64,000 bases of DNA from Orientallactaga sibirica (lineage: Eukaryota > Chordata > Mammalia > Rodentia > Dipodidae), in the NCBI GenBank assembly GCA_036365145.1, contig JAEOAD010000015.1, positions 8,425,501 to 8,489,500 on the forward strand. The letters are read 5' to 3'. Numbering within the stretch: the stretch's first letter is position 1; each line of letters starts with the position of its first letter. Below the pieces are notes generated by a model, which saw nothing but the letters and a program-made list of their open reading frames with translations, was not told the origin of the DNA and made no database searches. Both the position numbers and the translations under genes were made by a program. Of this stretch, positions 1-11,415 are shown piece after piece.

Positions 1-935
1 AACAGGCCATTTCCAAGGCCCTTGGTTTCCCTTGAGAAACAGAGTAAGACCCTATTGCTGAAGACCTCACTTGTCTAAGCAACAAGGTCACTGAGAAATC
101 AAGCTGGTGCTGAGCAGAAAACCTTCTCCCTGTAGACCAGTCAACTGAAAGCTGCACTGCATACAGCCCTATGGGAGACAGAAATCATCAGTAGTGAAAA
201 CAGTGGACACTGGAAACTTCAAGTTTGGCCAGACAGGTTGAATGACTGAATGGGTACAACAGTGGCATGTGTGCTCTTGGGGAAACCAACTGCTCCCTAA
301 TTGGATTGAAGGCCCACTCCATGGGAAGGAAAACATGCCTGGTACTGAAAAAAACTAATCAAAAGTCTATGGCAGAGGAGGTCATGAGCCTTAGGGGAAT
401 AAAGCCTGCTCTTGTCTGGCTAAATATATATGTTATTCCCACCAAACTGCCTGAAAACTCTACACTTAATGTTCATATTCACATATTAATGCTACTCTCA
501 CTTCTGGTTAGAGAAGCTTCTCTTTTCAGATGGTGATAACCACTGGGATGACCTAAAAGGCAACATAGTGCTGAGAAGAAGGGATGGAGGAGTGTCCAGC
601 ACTGAAACATCTCTATCACACCCTCCAAGGCTCAGGATCCATTGTGGAAGAGGGGGCAGAAAGAATGTAAGATCCAAAGAAAGGGTACTACTCCTTACAA
701 TACAACTGTCCCTACAGAAATTGGCCTCCATATCCATGACCTTGCAGTGCCTAGCAATACCTTCATAAGACCCTCATAATAGGAGAAAAAGATGATGACA
801 TCAAATTAAAAGAGAGACTAATGGAGAGAGGGAGGGCATATGATGGAGAGTGGAGTTCTGAAGGGGAATGGGGAGAGGGGAGGGAAATATAATGGTTTCT
901 TGTCTGTAAGTATACAAGTTGTCAAAAAAATTAAT
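1..935 (+). mobile_element. LINE-1 3' UTR fragment, cut by window start
   Basis: The last 160 bases (about 770-930) match the reverse complement of 56365-56545 and of 19605-19765. The part near 630-680 (AAGGCTCAGG, then GGCAGAAAGAATGTAAG) matches 51567-51612. It therefore belongs to one repeated 3' end, most likely the long 3' UTR of the local L1 family, in plus orientation. Short open frames here have no recognisable product. The left end lies outside the window. Confidence 0.6.
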
Positions 936-2065
936 GATTACTTGGAATATCATTATTTTTCATCATTTTCCCTTCATTACTTATTTGCTAAGATGTGGAT
1001 AAAAATAATGTTCCACTCTTATCTAGAACTCTGTTCTCTACCATACATTTCTACTATAATTCATTAAAAATATTTACTAAAGAAGACTTTGTTTATAAAT
1101 ATGATACATATTTAAGTTTGCTTATATGGTTTCTGATTTAGAAGTTATTTTGTTAACTTAATAGCCTTTGTTCAATCCAGAGAATTGTTAACTCAGCAAC
1201 TGGAGGCCATAATTAATTAAAAGCTATTTGCATGATCAGTTATCTATAGATTTATGGATGGAGAGGAAGCATCATGCAAAGGCAGGAACTATTAAATCTC
1301 CGGTAGACATGAAGTTAGAAAAGTTATCTCTGTTTACTTTTGCAAGGAGTGCATCTTGTCAGTAGAACTCTCAATGTGTTAGGAAAGAATGTTCCTTACT
1401 TTTCATTTAGCATGTATAGGATTTTCAGCTAGGTTAACATGCCTGCTTTTTTTTTTTTTTCCTTTCCCAACAAAGAGGACTGAATTATTTTGACTAATGA
1501 GTTTAGAAGGAGGAATTCAGGATACTCAGCTCAGCCCATTTCTTTTGCTTGTTTTGAATCTCCCAGCTAAACATGATACATTCTGATGTGCATTTTATCA
1601 TCTTTGTACAAAGCTCTTAGGCACCAATAACTAATAGATTTTAGGGACATAATTGGCCTTTGGATAAATTCTTTTATAATTAGGATGGGTCTGGTTGCTA
1701 TGTGTGCTATGACAAGCTTAAATTCTCTTTAATGTGAGAAGCATTAAAAGAAGCAATGCTGTTGAACCACTGCAACTTATGTGGTCTGGAAGGCACAGTG
1801 TTCTTGCCAGTGGAAAGCATCACAAGCTACAGCAATTGAATGCACTCATAAAGTGGTAGAAAAAAATATAACAGAAAATGATTCCTTTCCCAAGGTATAG
1901 AAAAACCTTACAATACAATAAATTCATATACTGTATGCACCAGATTGGAGATACTTAAGGAAAAATATAAACTCACCACCAGTTGTTCCCAGAAACACTA
2001 GACACAGTTGGTTCTGTGAGACTCTAATGGCTGTGGAACCACTCAACCCCTGTTTATCATTAGTC
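936..2065. other. Unique non-coding DNA with homeodomain/POU-like motifs
   Basis: No gene or recognised repeat. A perfect octamer ATTTGCAT lies at 1226-1233, ten bases after a TAATTAATTAA run at 1210-1220. Another AT-rich, SINE-free block with CATAATTGG lies near 1649. The stretch looks like ordinary unique DNA that might contain a conserved non-coding element. Conservation cannot be judged from one sequence. Confidence 0.4.
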
Positions 2066-2290
2066 TTTTAAAAACTTTTTTGTTTATTTATTTGAGAGTG
2101 ACAGACAGAGAAAGAGGCAGCGAGAGAGAGAGAATGGGTGCACCAAAGCCTCTAGCTACTGTAAACGAACTCCAGATGCATGCACTAATTTGTGCATCTG
2201 GCTCACGTGGGTATTGGGGAATGGAGCTTTGAACGAGGGTCCTTAGGCTTCAAAGGCAAGTGCTTAACCACTAAGCCATCTCTCCAACCC
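2066..2290 (-). mobile_element. B2-type tRNA-derived SINE
   Basis: Reads as the reverse complement of the local B2-type SINE. A T-rich tail and AG-rich run (2060-2135) are followed by the body, and the inverted tRNA-like 5' end is AACCACTAAGCCATCTCTCC. No gene. Confidence 0.85.
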
Positions 2291-2330
2291 CTTATCCTTA
2301 ATCTTAATGTTTAATATCAACAGTTAAGAA

Positions 2331-2466
2331 GCTGAGAGTGGTAGCAGATACTTGTAATCGTAGCATTCCAGAGACAGGAGAATCATGAATTTGAAGCCAT
2401 CCTGAACTACACAGTAAGACCTTGAAAACTTGAAGACACAGAGAAAGAGAGAGAGAGAGAGAGAAT
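2331..2466 (+). mobile_element. Diverged B1 SINE
   Basis: Diverged 7SL/B1 body: GTGGTAGCAGATACTTGTAATC, GGAGAATCATGAATTTGAAG and CTGAACTACACAGTAAGACC, followed by an (AG)n tail near 2440-2463. Confidence 0.7.
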
Positions 2467-2469
2467 AAA

Positions 2470-4795
2470 AATGAACATTGGGTAATGTTTGGAGTAATGT
2501 TTTATATAGTCTTCAAATTTTCCTTTCATCTGAAATTCCTAGTTTTCTTTGTCCTGTATCAATTGATAACTTTGGAAGAAGTAGCTGAGAATTTTTAGTA
2601 AAGCCCATGCCTCTTCTTTTTTACTTTCCTTAACTTTTTATCTTCTCTCCTCCTATCCTTTTCCCTTGCTTTCTCCCTCTCACTCTCTTCTCTCTCACTG
2701 CTTCTTCCCTCTTTCTCCTCTCCAAAGTGGCCTATACAGAGGAGTGAAAGTTGGTTAGAAAAATCCATGTGGTCAGGTGCTTCTCCTTTTGGCAAAAACT
2801 AGAATTTATCCATTTTTTTCCATTAGGGGTAATTTTGTTTACTATAGGAGAAATAAGTGTTATTGCCATATATAAATCTATGTTTTCCAGCTATTATTAT
2901 TTTTAACTTACTATCGTTTTGTCTCCGTTTTCCTGTCCCATAGTTCACAAACTGGTTTCAATCTTAGGGAGCAAAAAAAGGGGCCATGATTATTAGTTCT
3001 TTAAAGCCCAGACACAGGCCATGAGATGAGAATATAGTCAGGCAAACAGCATTCAGTTTAATCGCATACTGTAACTCCTGTTTTAAGTGTGACTAAAACA
3101 AATTAAGGGACCAAAATTTCTGATACTTTCATAATAGCTCTAACAAACATTCACCCTAATTAATTCCTGTGCTGAGCTTCCATCAAGGTACCTAGTCTTT
3201 GATTGGAATTATCATAGGTAGGAATTTTAAGATGCCACAACACCAATGATTCTCTCCCTGTTCTGACAGCACATGTTCTTTATGCAGGCAAGGGGCTATT
3301 TCAGCCAAGATCACAGCCTGGGAAAGAGAAATAGACCTTGCCCACAACTGCCATTGAAATCAGGAGGTTGTTTGTTACCATGGCATAGCCTAACTTTGTG
3401 TGACTATAAGAGTCTCAGCCCTGATTATTCACTCACTCATTTCCTCTCTTTCATCGTTCATCTTCATATATTCTTACATTATTTGGAAAATATATGATCT
3501 TTGTTCTCTTTCCCCCTTGTTTTATTCCTTCTTTTAGTCTCTTACTTTCTGATCACTTGTATCAGTTTATTTAACCTTTCAATCCATGTGTTTTACAAAT
3601 GTCTCTACTAGAAATCTGGTTACATCTGGAGTTTCAAAAAAATCCATCTTATCAAGTTGACTCAGCTGGTGGTAGTGGGCAGTTTATATCTAACTTATTT
3701 TGTTGTTTTGAAAATGTTCATGGGAATATTTTGACATTGTGAATTTTCTAACAAACATCTTGCCTATAAACATTCTTTGGTCTTTTTGCATTGTCATACC
3801 TCAGGAGACAAGGAGGACGTGTGTGAGATTTATATAGCTGATAGGGATTTCTATACTCTGTGCACTACATTTATATTTTCAGCTTAAATCATTGAGTGAT
3901 TATTTTCTGAAAGAATTTTGTCTTTCTTGGGGGAGGTTGAAAATCATGTCTACTCGATGATTTATTAAGTGAATAAGTAAGTGAAAATGAACAGACTGGT
4001 ACTGATTTTTACCATAGGCAGCAAATTATGAATAATGATTCTTCCATGCTTGAACTCCCTTGCAGCGAGTCTGCGAATAATTCTAGTTTTCTCAAGTTGT
4101 TTCAGCCAAATGGATTTGCATAGGCAGGAGAAGCTCACAGACAGCAGGTGAGGCTTCAAGCAATGTGGAGGAGGGCACCCTAGAATCTGATTAGATATAT
4201 TGCTTGTGTATCACGAAGAACTTTGTGTTCATCCCATGTTTGCAGCTCCATGAGTGATAGGAAGGCTTGGAAATACTTAACATAGTATAGAAAATAAACA
4301 AGTATATAAATTCAAAAAATTTTACAAATGCATTTTAAAATGCCAAAGGGCTTATGATGAACCTGACAAGGAGCAAGAGATCTGTGGGTTCCCTAATTCT
4401 CTGCTTTTACAATTGTTAACTGGCATTCATTCCTTGAGAACAAGGCAGTATGCTCATATTTTTCAAGGTATCCTTTTTAATATATTACATACAGTCAAAT
4501 GCTATTTTTCCTTTACAAGTCAAAAACAGTTGAAAAATTTCATATTGTCCAAGCAAATAATTTCAAGTTTATTCTTATTTTATTTTTTATTTATTTATTA
4601 TTAACAACATATAACACAATTTACCAAAACTTATGAGACACAATCAAGTTTTTAATCTACCTACACTCTATAATGAAATCCCCACTTTCAAATGTGTACA
4701 TCAGTTTCAAACAATATAATTTTTATATACTGATTCAGAATATATTGCAATTTTTGTGAAATTGATAGCATTTCTATTATATCTTACACATCTTA
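2470..4795. other. Unique AT-rich DNA, no gene seen
   Basis: Nothing recognisable beyond a pyrimidine-rich tract at about 2635-2725 (CTCTCTTCTC-like, which creates a low-complexity minus-strand frame). No splice-flanked open frame, RNA gene or clear repeat was identified. Confidence 0.5.
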
Positions 4796-4810
4796 TATGG
4801 TGAAATTTTA

Positions 4811-4862
4811 TTTATTATTGTTATATTTTTATTTTTTATTTTTTTTTTATTTTTGGAGAGAG

Positions 4863-4894
<32 letters not shown>

Positions 4895-5098
4895 GGGGAG
4901 ACAGATAGAGAATGGGTGCACTAGCAGTCTCTCAGCTGCTGTGAACAAATTCCAGATGTGTGCACCCCCTTGTGGGCAAGTGCTGCATTGTGCCCTTGAG
5001 TCACTTTGCATCTGGCTAAACGTGGGACCTGGAGATTGGAACTGGGTTCTTAGGCTTAGCAGGCAGGTGCCTTAACCACTAAGCCATCTCTCCAGCCC
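4811..5098 (-). mobile_element. B2-type SINE, long subfamily, with TSD
   Basis: Carries the long-subfamily marks: GCAAGTGCTGCATTGTGCCC and GACCTGGAGATTGGAACTGG before the inverted 5' end AAGCCATCTCTCCAGCCC. The direct repeats at 4796-4810 and 5099-5114 (TATGGTGAAATTTTA against TATGGTGAAAATTTTA) form its TSD. Confidence 0.9.
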
Positions 5099-5114
5099 TA
5101 TGGTGAAAATTTTA

Positions 5115-6244
5115 TCCTAATTACCAGAACTTAAATTACATTTTACTTGTTGATATTCTGTAATTAATTAAACTGTCTTGATATTGAACATGATTTACTT
5201 CCTTAATTTTGTTATTTTTATTGTTGGTGGTGTGGTGGCTGTGGACAAAATTTTGCTTGGCTTCAATAGATTGAATTATCTCTATAGGCTATAGCAAATT
5301 GATTCTCCAACACATATGGGCATATTAAGAATGCTGCATAGTTTTCTTTTACAAATACATTTATAGCTTCTTACGTGAATTTATTACCCAATGTATGAAT
5401 TTAAAATTGAAAATTTAAATTATTTTAATTATCTCTAATTGTGTTTGCATTAGCTAATTATCTTTATCATCTATGTTTATATTTATATGTGTATATATCA
5501 CATTTATCATAATTGGAATTTTACCAAGATCTGTTTTTTAGTTATAATGGGATTGGTAATCTGATGGAATTTTTTCATACTTTAATAATTTGGGACAGAT
5601 GTATGCAGAGGTGATTGACAAATGTGGAGAGGGACAAAGGGAAAGGAAGATAATATGGGTAAAGAAACAAAAGCCTCACAAAGAGAACATCTCTGGTAAG
5701 CAAGTACTTAGGTTTGCATGACAGTACCTCAGAGATGCAAAATGCATCTGGTCTCTTATCCATAAAGCCCTCATGCCTGGCTTTAACACCCCCTGGGTTG
5801 GTATATTTGAAAAAAGTCTATAGTAGAAAGGAGAATAAAGTTTTGTTCTACTGTGAAGAGTCTTCCAGAAGATTATTATTAGACAGCCAAGACAGGCCCA
5901 CAGCTCACTTGGGTGATAGGTTACAAAACACCACCCCACATCCCAGGGTGCTTCTCTAGCTAAGGACAGCTGGTACTCAGATTCAAAGATCTCTGGAAGC
6001 AGCAGTGTGTAAGCAATGTCTGACAGATAAATACTGTGTCTGGAGATTAGATGTGGTGTAGGAGGGACCTAACATGAACTGGAAAAACAATCAATGGGGT
6101 TAAAGTAATAAGGGGCAAGATAAAAGGCAGGGGCTGTCCTGGAGTCGTGATAAACTAGCAATGTTTTAGGTTGAACCCGTCAAAACTCCATCTAGTGGAG
6201 ATACGAAAGGAGATACAGGTGTTCTAGGCTTCCAAGCATATTAA
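5115..6244. other. Unique DNA, AT-rich then mixed composition
   Basis: 5115-5570 is very AT-rich. 5600-6240 has more balanced composition with short overlapping frames on both strands (5676-5959) that match nothing I recognise. No promoter, exon or RNA gene can be supported. Confidence 0.45.
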
Positions 6245-6372
6245 TTGTGGGGAGTGATGGCACATGCTCAAATCCCACTGCTTTGCAGACTAAAGTAGGA
6301 GGATTCTGAGTTTGAGACCAGCCTGGACTACACAGTGTAACATTATCCCAAAAGTACAAAAAAAAAAAAAAA
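6245..6372 (+). mobile_element. Diverged B1 SINE
   Basis: B1 body with GATGGCACATGCTCAAATCC, GTTTGAGACCAGCCTGGACT and CACAGTGTAACATTATC, ending in a pure A run at 6358-6372. Confidence 0.8.
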
Positions 6373-6403
6373 TTCTGGTATTATAAATTGTTTTTACTTT
6401 TTG

Positions 6404-6455
6404 ATTTAATTTAATTTAATTTTTTAAAAACTTTTTATTTTTATTGTTTTTTTTG

Positions 6456-6517
<62 letters not shown>

Positions 6518-6728
6518 GACAGAGATGGGCCCGCCAGCAGTGTCTCAGCTGCTGCGAACAAAATCCAGATGTGTGCGACCCCTTGTGGTCAAGTGCGGCA
6601 TTGCGCCCTTGCGTCACTTAGCATCTGGGTAAATGTGGGACCTGGAGATTGGAACCCCTGGAGATTGGAACCAGTGTTCTTAGGTTTAGGAGGCAGGCAC
6701 CTTAACCCCTAAGCTATCACTCCAGCCC
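6404..6728 (-). mobile_element. B2-type SINE, long subfamily, expanded (AG)n
   Basis: Long-subfamily copy with an (AG) run at about 6459-6514. The body holds GTGCGGCATTGCGCCC and a tandem duplication of CTGGAGATTGGAACC, so the unit occurs twice. The inverted 5' end finishes at TCCAGCCC. TACTTTTT-like flanks near 6395 and 6729 are a probable TSD. Confidence 0.88.
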
Positions 6729-6739
6729 TACTTTTTTAT

Positions 6740-7997
6740 TTTAAGTAGTCAGACTTCACAAAAAAAATTTCTGGCATTTTGACCTAACACACACCTTAAA
6801 AGTATATTATGACTTAACTTCTCATCTGGGAGATTTTAAAGCTCTTTTAGTCAAATCTTTAGCATAGGAAAAAATCTTACCAGTATATTTCCCATCAATT
6901 TAAACTTGTTATAGTAAATTATATCATGTTTAAATTTTTAAAGAAAATTTGTAAAGTGCATATGCAAAATTTTAAAGATAATAAGCTAATTACCCAAGTA
7001 GTCAAAACCTACTCTAAGATAAAGTTTATCACTGGGATTTTAAAGAATGTCAGGGTGTTTCTCACTGATTACATATTCTGTTACTCTCCCAGGGAGCCAT
7101 ACAGAACTCTATGTTCATCAGCTTCATGCCACATTAAAGACAGTTCATCATCTATCCTTGCTTACTTCACCAGCATATGGCAAGAAAGCTTCTTTGATTT
7201 GCCTCTTTGAAGCAATATTAGGCTTCAATTACTCATCCATGTGGGAACAGGTTACTTTGAAACTGAAGTAGACATTTTTACTGCTTTGACAATATACTAG
7301 AATTTATCATAACATTACATGATTGATAGATATTTTAGCCTCTGTGAAAAATGCAGGTATAGTCTCCTCCATGTTTCACATTGTACATGGTCAATAGTGT
7401 TCCTCACCTGTAGTCTTAGAAATGGAATGGGTTGGTGTGTATGGTTCCAACTTCCCTCAATGTTAAACCATTGGCCTTACTTTTCCATTGACTTTAGCTT
7501 TCACATATAAAGTCATTTTTCACCTGGTAGCAATGTGTTTTCAGTTATTACTTTTATGCTTCCATCAGTGTAATTATTTTTTAAAGTTATAATTACAAAG
7601 ACCACTTGATGTGTGTGGTCTAATATACAATTTAGACTAAAAGCCTACCTATCTTGGCAACAAAATACTGTGCACATGACAATAGGTTCATGTTATTCTA
7701 TTTGTCTTTAGAAACAGATGCTCTTAACAAATGAAATTCCAGTACTTCTGAAACTTAAAAAAAGTCCATAAAAGAAAAAAAAATGAAAGAAAGCTTATAT
7801 TTGGCAAGCATTCTTCTGTTTTTGAAGATTTGCAACTAAATGTTGTGGAAAAAATATATGACTTTTTTTCATTGTGTAGGATAAATGGTAACTGATTTAT
7901 TTTTAATTGGATTATTTTGTTTTATCTGCTACTTACAAGAATTTTATTGATATTTGTTTACTTAACTTTAACTCAGTTATCTTATCAATTATAATAA
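6740..7997. other. Unique AT-rich DNA, no gene seen
   Basis: Overlapping frames at 6926-7271 and 7319-7510 have no family match that I can recognise, no convincing splice signals and no codon-like bias. I see no repeat or RNA gene. Confidence 0.45.
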
Positions 7998-8200
7998 TTT
8001 ATTTTATGAATTTATTTGGGAGAGAAAGAGGTAGATAGAGAGAGAATGTGTGTGTCAAGGCCTCCAGCCACTGCAAATGAACTCCAGACACATGGGCCAC
8101 CTTGTGCATCTGGCTTACGTGGGTACTGGGGAAATGAATGAACCTAGATCCTTGGGCTTTACAGACAAGAGACTTAACCACTTAGTCATCTCTCCAGCCC
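7998..8200 (-). mobile_element. B2-type SINE
   Basis: Short-subfamily body in reverse: CAAGGCCTCCAGCCACTGC, then GTGCATCTGGCTTACGTGGG, ending in the inverted 5' end GTCATCTCTCCAGCCC at 8200. Confidence 0.88.
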
Positions 8201-8384
8201 AGTTATAAAAGTTTTAAATGATTTCCTTAACACATTTTAGGAATGAGATTATATTACTAATCAGTACTGATTTCTTTCATGTAATTAATACTTAATTTTA
8301 CTTTCAAATCATTGAAAATCTTTATAGTTGTTTTATATATGAGGTAAAACATAAGTGTTTTTCAAATATCTTGTTAATATATAT

Positions 8385-10092
8385 ATAAAACAGGTTATAC
8401 TCTGGTATCCTCCCATCTCATCTCCCATTACCCTGGGGTCCTCCTCAGTGGGGGTTATGGTATTATCTGTGGGGTTATGAAGGTCTCAGTCAGTCCCTGT
8501 GGGGTAGCAGGGATATGCTTCAGAGAATTCCTGCCCATTCTGTGACTCTTACAATCTTTCCACCCCCTCTTCTGTTCCCTAAGCCATGACAGGCCTGCTG
8601 ACAGTCTGATTTAGTGTTGAGATCTAGGTAGCCTCTGTATTTCTGCTTTGATGGGTTTTTGATTAATCACCAATTCTGTCATCATTGCTGGTTGTCAAGC
8701 TAGCAGTAAGAGTAGTATTTATCAACACTTCCTCTATAATTTCTTCTGTACCCTGGCAGATGTGGTAGAAGTGGTAAGTCTCATGGTGGGCAGTTGGCTA
8801 TTTTCCTATTTTATTGATGGATTTTGGTTCTCTTCTATTTTCTCTGCCATCTGTAAAATAAACAGATTCTAAAACCAAGAGTGAGAGAAACTGGGGCTAA
8901 AGAAGTTATGAAAAGTTATTTGAGAGATATTTTAGTGTGCAGGTCCACTCTTCTTCAGAGAGCAGTGGTGGCTCCTCTCTGAAGTCTGTATTTCCTTACT
9001 ATAGGATTCTGACTTGTTTTTCAGTACCAGATAATGACTGCTCTCTCTCTGAGCTGGCCTCATATCCAATCAGAGAACATTTGGTTATCCTCCGAGGCTT
9101 TGTGCAACAATTGCACAAGAGTGTATTTCTGGTCAGGCTGGTTGATTTCATAAAGTTTCTTCATGCTGTTGGTGACCATTATCCTCCAGTGGTCCCAAAG
9201 AGCTTCCTAGCATTATGAGGGCAATCCAGGAGGGAATGAGGTTCCCTTTCATCTTCAGCATGGTATTCTGATGTCCTATGACCACAGCCTGTAGTATGTT
9301 CAGTAAATAGGGTATTGCCTTTTAGCTCTGGCAGGTAATAAAGTGTTTTAGCAATGGGTAACATTGTTTTGGGAACCTCATGGATCTCCTTGGTCAACAG
9401 CTCAATGTGGGTGATAACCCACTTCTAGGCCTGGGATTTACTGGACAGAATCCATGGTTTAAAGTTAAGCTTTTTCCATCTTGTCTGGCTTTACCCACTC
9501 CTACTTGTTGGTTATATCTTGTAGACTACTAGCCAGGATGGTTTGTATGGAACTGATTCATGTTGTCTTAACTTTTGTATAATTCCTTCCCTACCCCCTG
9601 TGTTCTGTCCCTCCCCTAACCTGTCAAGTAACCTCCCCTCTCACTCTTTCTTCTCTCTCCTAGTCTTATTCCAGTTTTATACCCATATTCCTCATGCTTA
9701 GTACTACTTGTACCAATCTCCAATTCCCAGTTAGGAACCTCAAATGAGAGAGTACATGTGGCATTTGCCTTCCTGTGACTGCATGAGCTCACTTAGAATG
9801 AATTTTTCCAACTCCATCAATTTTTCTGCAAATTTCAGTATTCAATCTTTCCTTACCACTAAGTAGGTAGGATTCCATGGTGTATATGTACTGCATCTTC
9901 ATTATCCAGTCATCAGTTGATGGGCATCTGGACTGATTCCAGTCCCTACTTATTGTAAATAGAGAAGGTACAAACATGGCTGAGCAATTATCTCTGTAGT
10001 AAAGAGCTGAATCTTTAGAGTATATGCCCAGAAGTAGTATAGATGGGTAAATGGTAGCTTTATTTTCATTTTCTTTAGAAGTCTGCATACTG
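8385..10092 (-). mobile_element. Older L1, 3' part, split by a younger L1
   Basis: The right portion (9789-10092) reads on the minus strand as the L1 ORF2 C-terminus. The left portion is a long 3' UTR. The UTR shares blocks with 52590-52700 (CCTCCTCAGTGG, TCAGTCAGTCCCT) and with 32310-32370 (CAGGCAGATAATAAAGTGC-like). The element resumes at 16271, beyond the inserted L1. Confidence 0.75.
9789..10092 (-). pseudogene. L1 ORF2 C-terminal relic, first part
   Basis: The minus-strand frame carries typical L1 ORF2 C-terminal words: LLGIYSKD, then FTISRDWNQSRCPS, then the WIMKMQYIYTMESY region. In the family this is the end of the reverse transcriptase/endonuclease protein, after the cysteine-rich segment. 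It stops in 3' UTR-like sequence below 9789. Its upstream coding continuation lies at 16271-16510 (KRCSTSL, MQIKTILRFDLTP). The two halves were one gene before the younger L1 entered at 10092/16271. The relic is not functional. Confidence 0.85.
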
Positions 10093-10095
10093 GGA

Positions 10096-10115
10096 CTTCC
10101 AGTCAAGATGGCATC
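10096..10115 (+). promoter_or_regulatory. L1 5' end with YY1-like motif
   Basis: CAAGATGGC at 10104-10112 lies 11 bases from the 5' junction defined by the TSD. In human L1 the same CAAGATGGC word near the 5' end binds YY1 and sets the transcription start. Equivalent use here is inferred from position and motif only. Confidence 0.5.
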
Positions 10116-10465
10116 CACTCAAGTACACTTCACCTCCCTGGGCAATAATAGGCAAGATCTGTGGGTATTTTGGGGTCATCAGGTCCTAGCAGACCTCCAA
10201 TGGGAGGGCATGGAGGGGTACAGTGATTCTGACACTCTTGGGTACCTCACCAGTCCCCCAAACCCCTCAAGCAGCCCTCCCAGCCACCACACCAGCCATG
10301 GTGCCTCAGACCAGGTTTGCTCCTGTGCTATGTGCAGCCTCTGTGGATCTGGGCCAGGCACTCCTCACGTTTTCAGACCCAACTGGCTCTCATTATGCCC
10401 TCTGTCCCAAGGTTTTCCTCCCTTTCCCTGCCACAGGGAATGCTGCCCCATTCTCCCTGCCCCAG

Positions 10466-10684
10466 CATGCCACTGGACCTGCATCACAAGGTCCATGCTA
10501 TTGGGTCTGTGCCACTGGGATCACATCACCAGATCTGCACCATTGGATACACATCACAGGGTCCATGTTACAGGGTCCAAGCCATCAGGTCCAAGTTACA
10601 GGGTCTCACTCACAGGGTCTGTGCCAATGGGTCTGCATTACAGGGTCCATGCCATTGGGTCTGCATCACTGGATCTACATCAGG
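10466..10684 (+). repeat. 14-bp minisatellite in L1 5' UTR, about 15 units
   Basis: Units read like GTCTGCATCACTGG, GTCCATGCCATTGG, GTCTGTGCCAATGG and GTCCATGTTACAGG. The usual period is 14 bases, with occasional 12-, 13- or 15-base units. Because 14 is not a multiple of 3 and the unit has no stop in any plus frame, all three plus frames stay open across 10223-10743. I treat these frames as a by-product of the repeat, not as genes. Confidence 0.85.
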
Positions 10685-10787
10685 CCATCACCATCCCATC
10701 CCCTCACTTCACCACCTGCCTGTGGGTCAGCCCCATCCTATAGTCCCACATGGCCACCTGCCTCCAAGAGTGTGCACACTTCAGGCT

Positions 10788-11181
10788 TGTAGCAGACAGC
10801 TTCAGGTTCGCTGAGATGAACTTCCAGACCAGGCACAGTTATGGAGGAAGGGATATTATTTATTGAAGCTTACAGATCCAGGGGAAGTTCCATAATGGCA
10901 GGAGAAGTGGCCTGCTCTCCACAGGGCCAAGCAGAGAGAGAGAGAAACCAGCCAGCCACCACAGCACAAAGAGCAAAACTACAGCCAAAAGGTCACACAG
11001 CACACTTCAGGAACTCCTGCTAGGCACATTTGCATATCTTTACAATGGAATCTCAAACCCACACCATTACCACCTTAAGACTGGCCCCCAGTGACATTGC
11101 CTCTAGCAAGGTGATTGCAGATGCAAACTATAACTAGTAAAACACTGAATATATTGGGGGACATATATTCAAACTACCACA
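10788..11181 (-). mobile_element. Solo LTR, MaLR-like, 5-bp TSD AGGCT
   Basis: Begins TGTAGCAGACAGC and ends AACTACCACA, so the minus strand has TG...CA ends. AGGCT flanks it exactly at 10783-10787 and 11182-11186. The reverse complement matches 23515, 50507 and 58694. It lies between the L1 5' UTR and ORF1. No internal retroviral genes are present. Confidence 0.9.
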
Positions 11182-11415
11182 AGGCTCCTCTTCCCACCCC
11201 ATCACCAGGTCTCTATGTCCCCACTGGGGTCTTTGGGACTCCTCCTGCCTGAGCAGACAGGACTCCTTTCCATCAAAAGCCAATCTAGTAAAACATAAAA
11301 GGGAACAATCACTGAAGACACTTCCAGGGTAAACTACAGCTTCCTCTTGAATTAAATAAGATTCCCATGCTGTGATGGCAGACCACAGCAGAAAAGGAAT
11401 GACACTAAACATCAA

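Noticed and set aside
2595..2795. Glu/Arg/Lys-rich minus-strand frame
   Set aside because: Produced by a pyrimidine-rich tract read on the other strand; no domain.
10051..10814. Three overlapping plus-strand open frames of 165-230 codons
   Set aside because: They lie over the L1 5' UTR, and all three frames stay open because a 14-bp repeat without stops cycles through every frame. A real gene would favour one frame.
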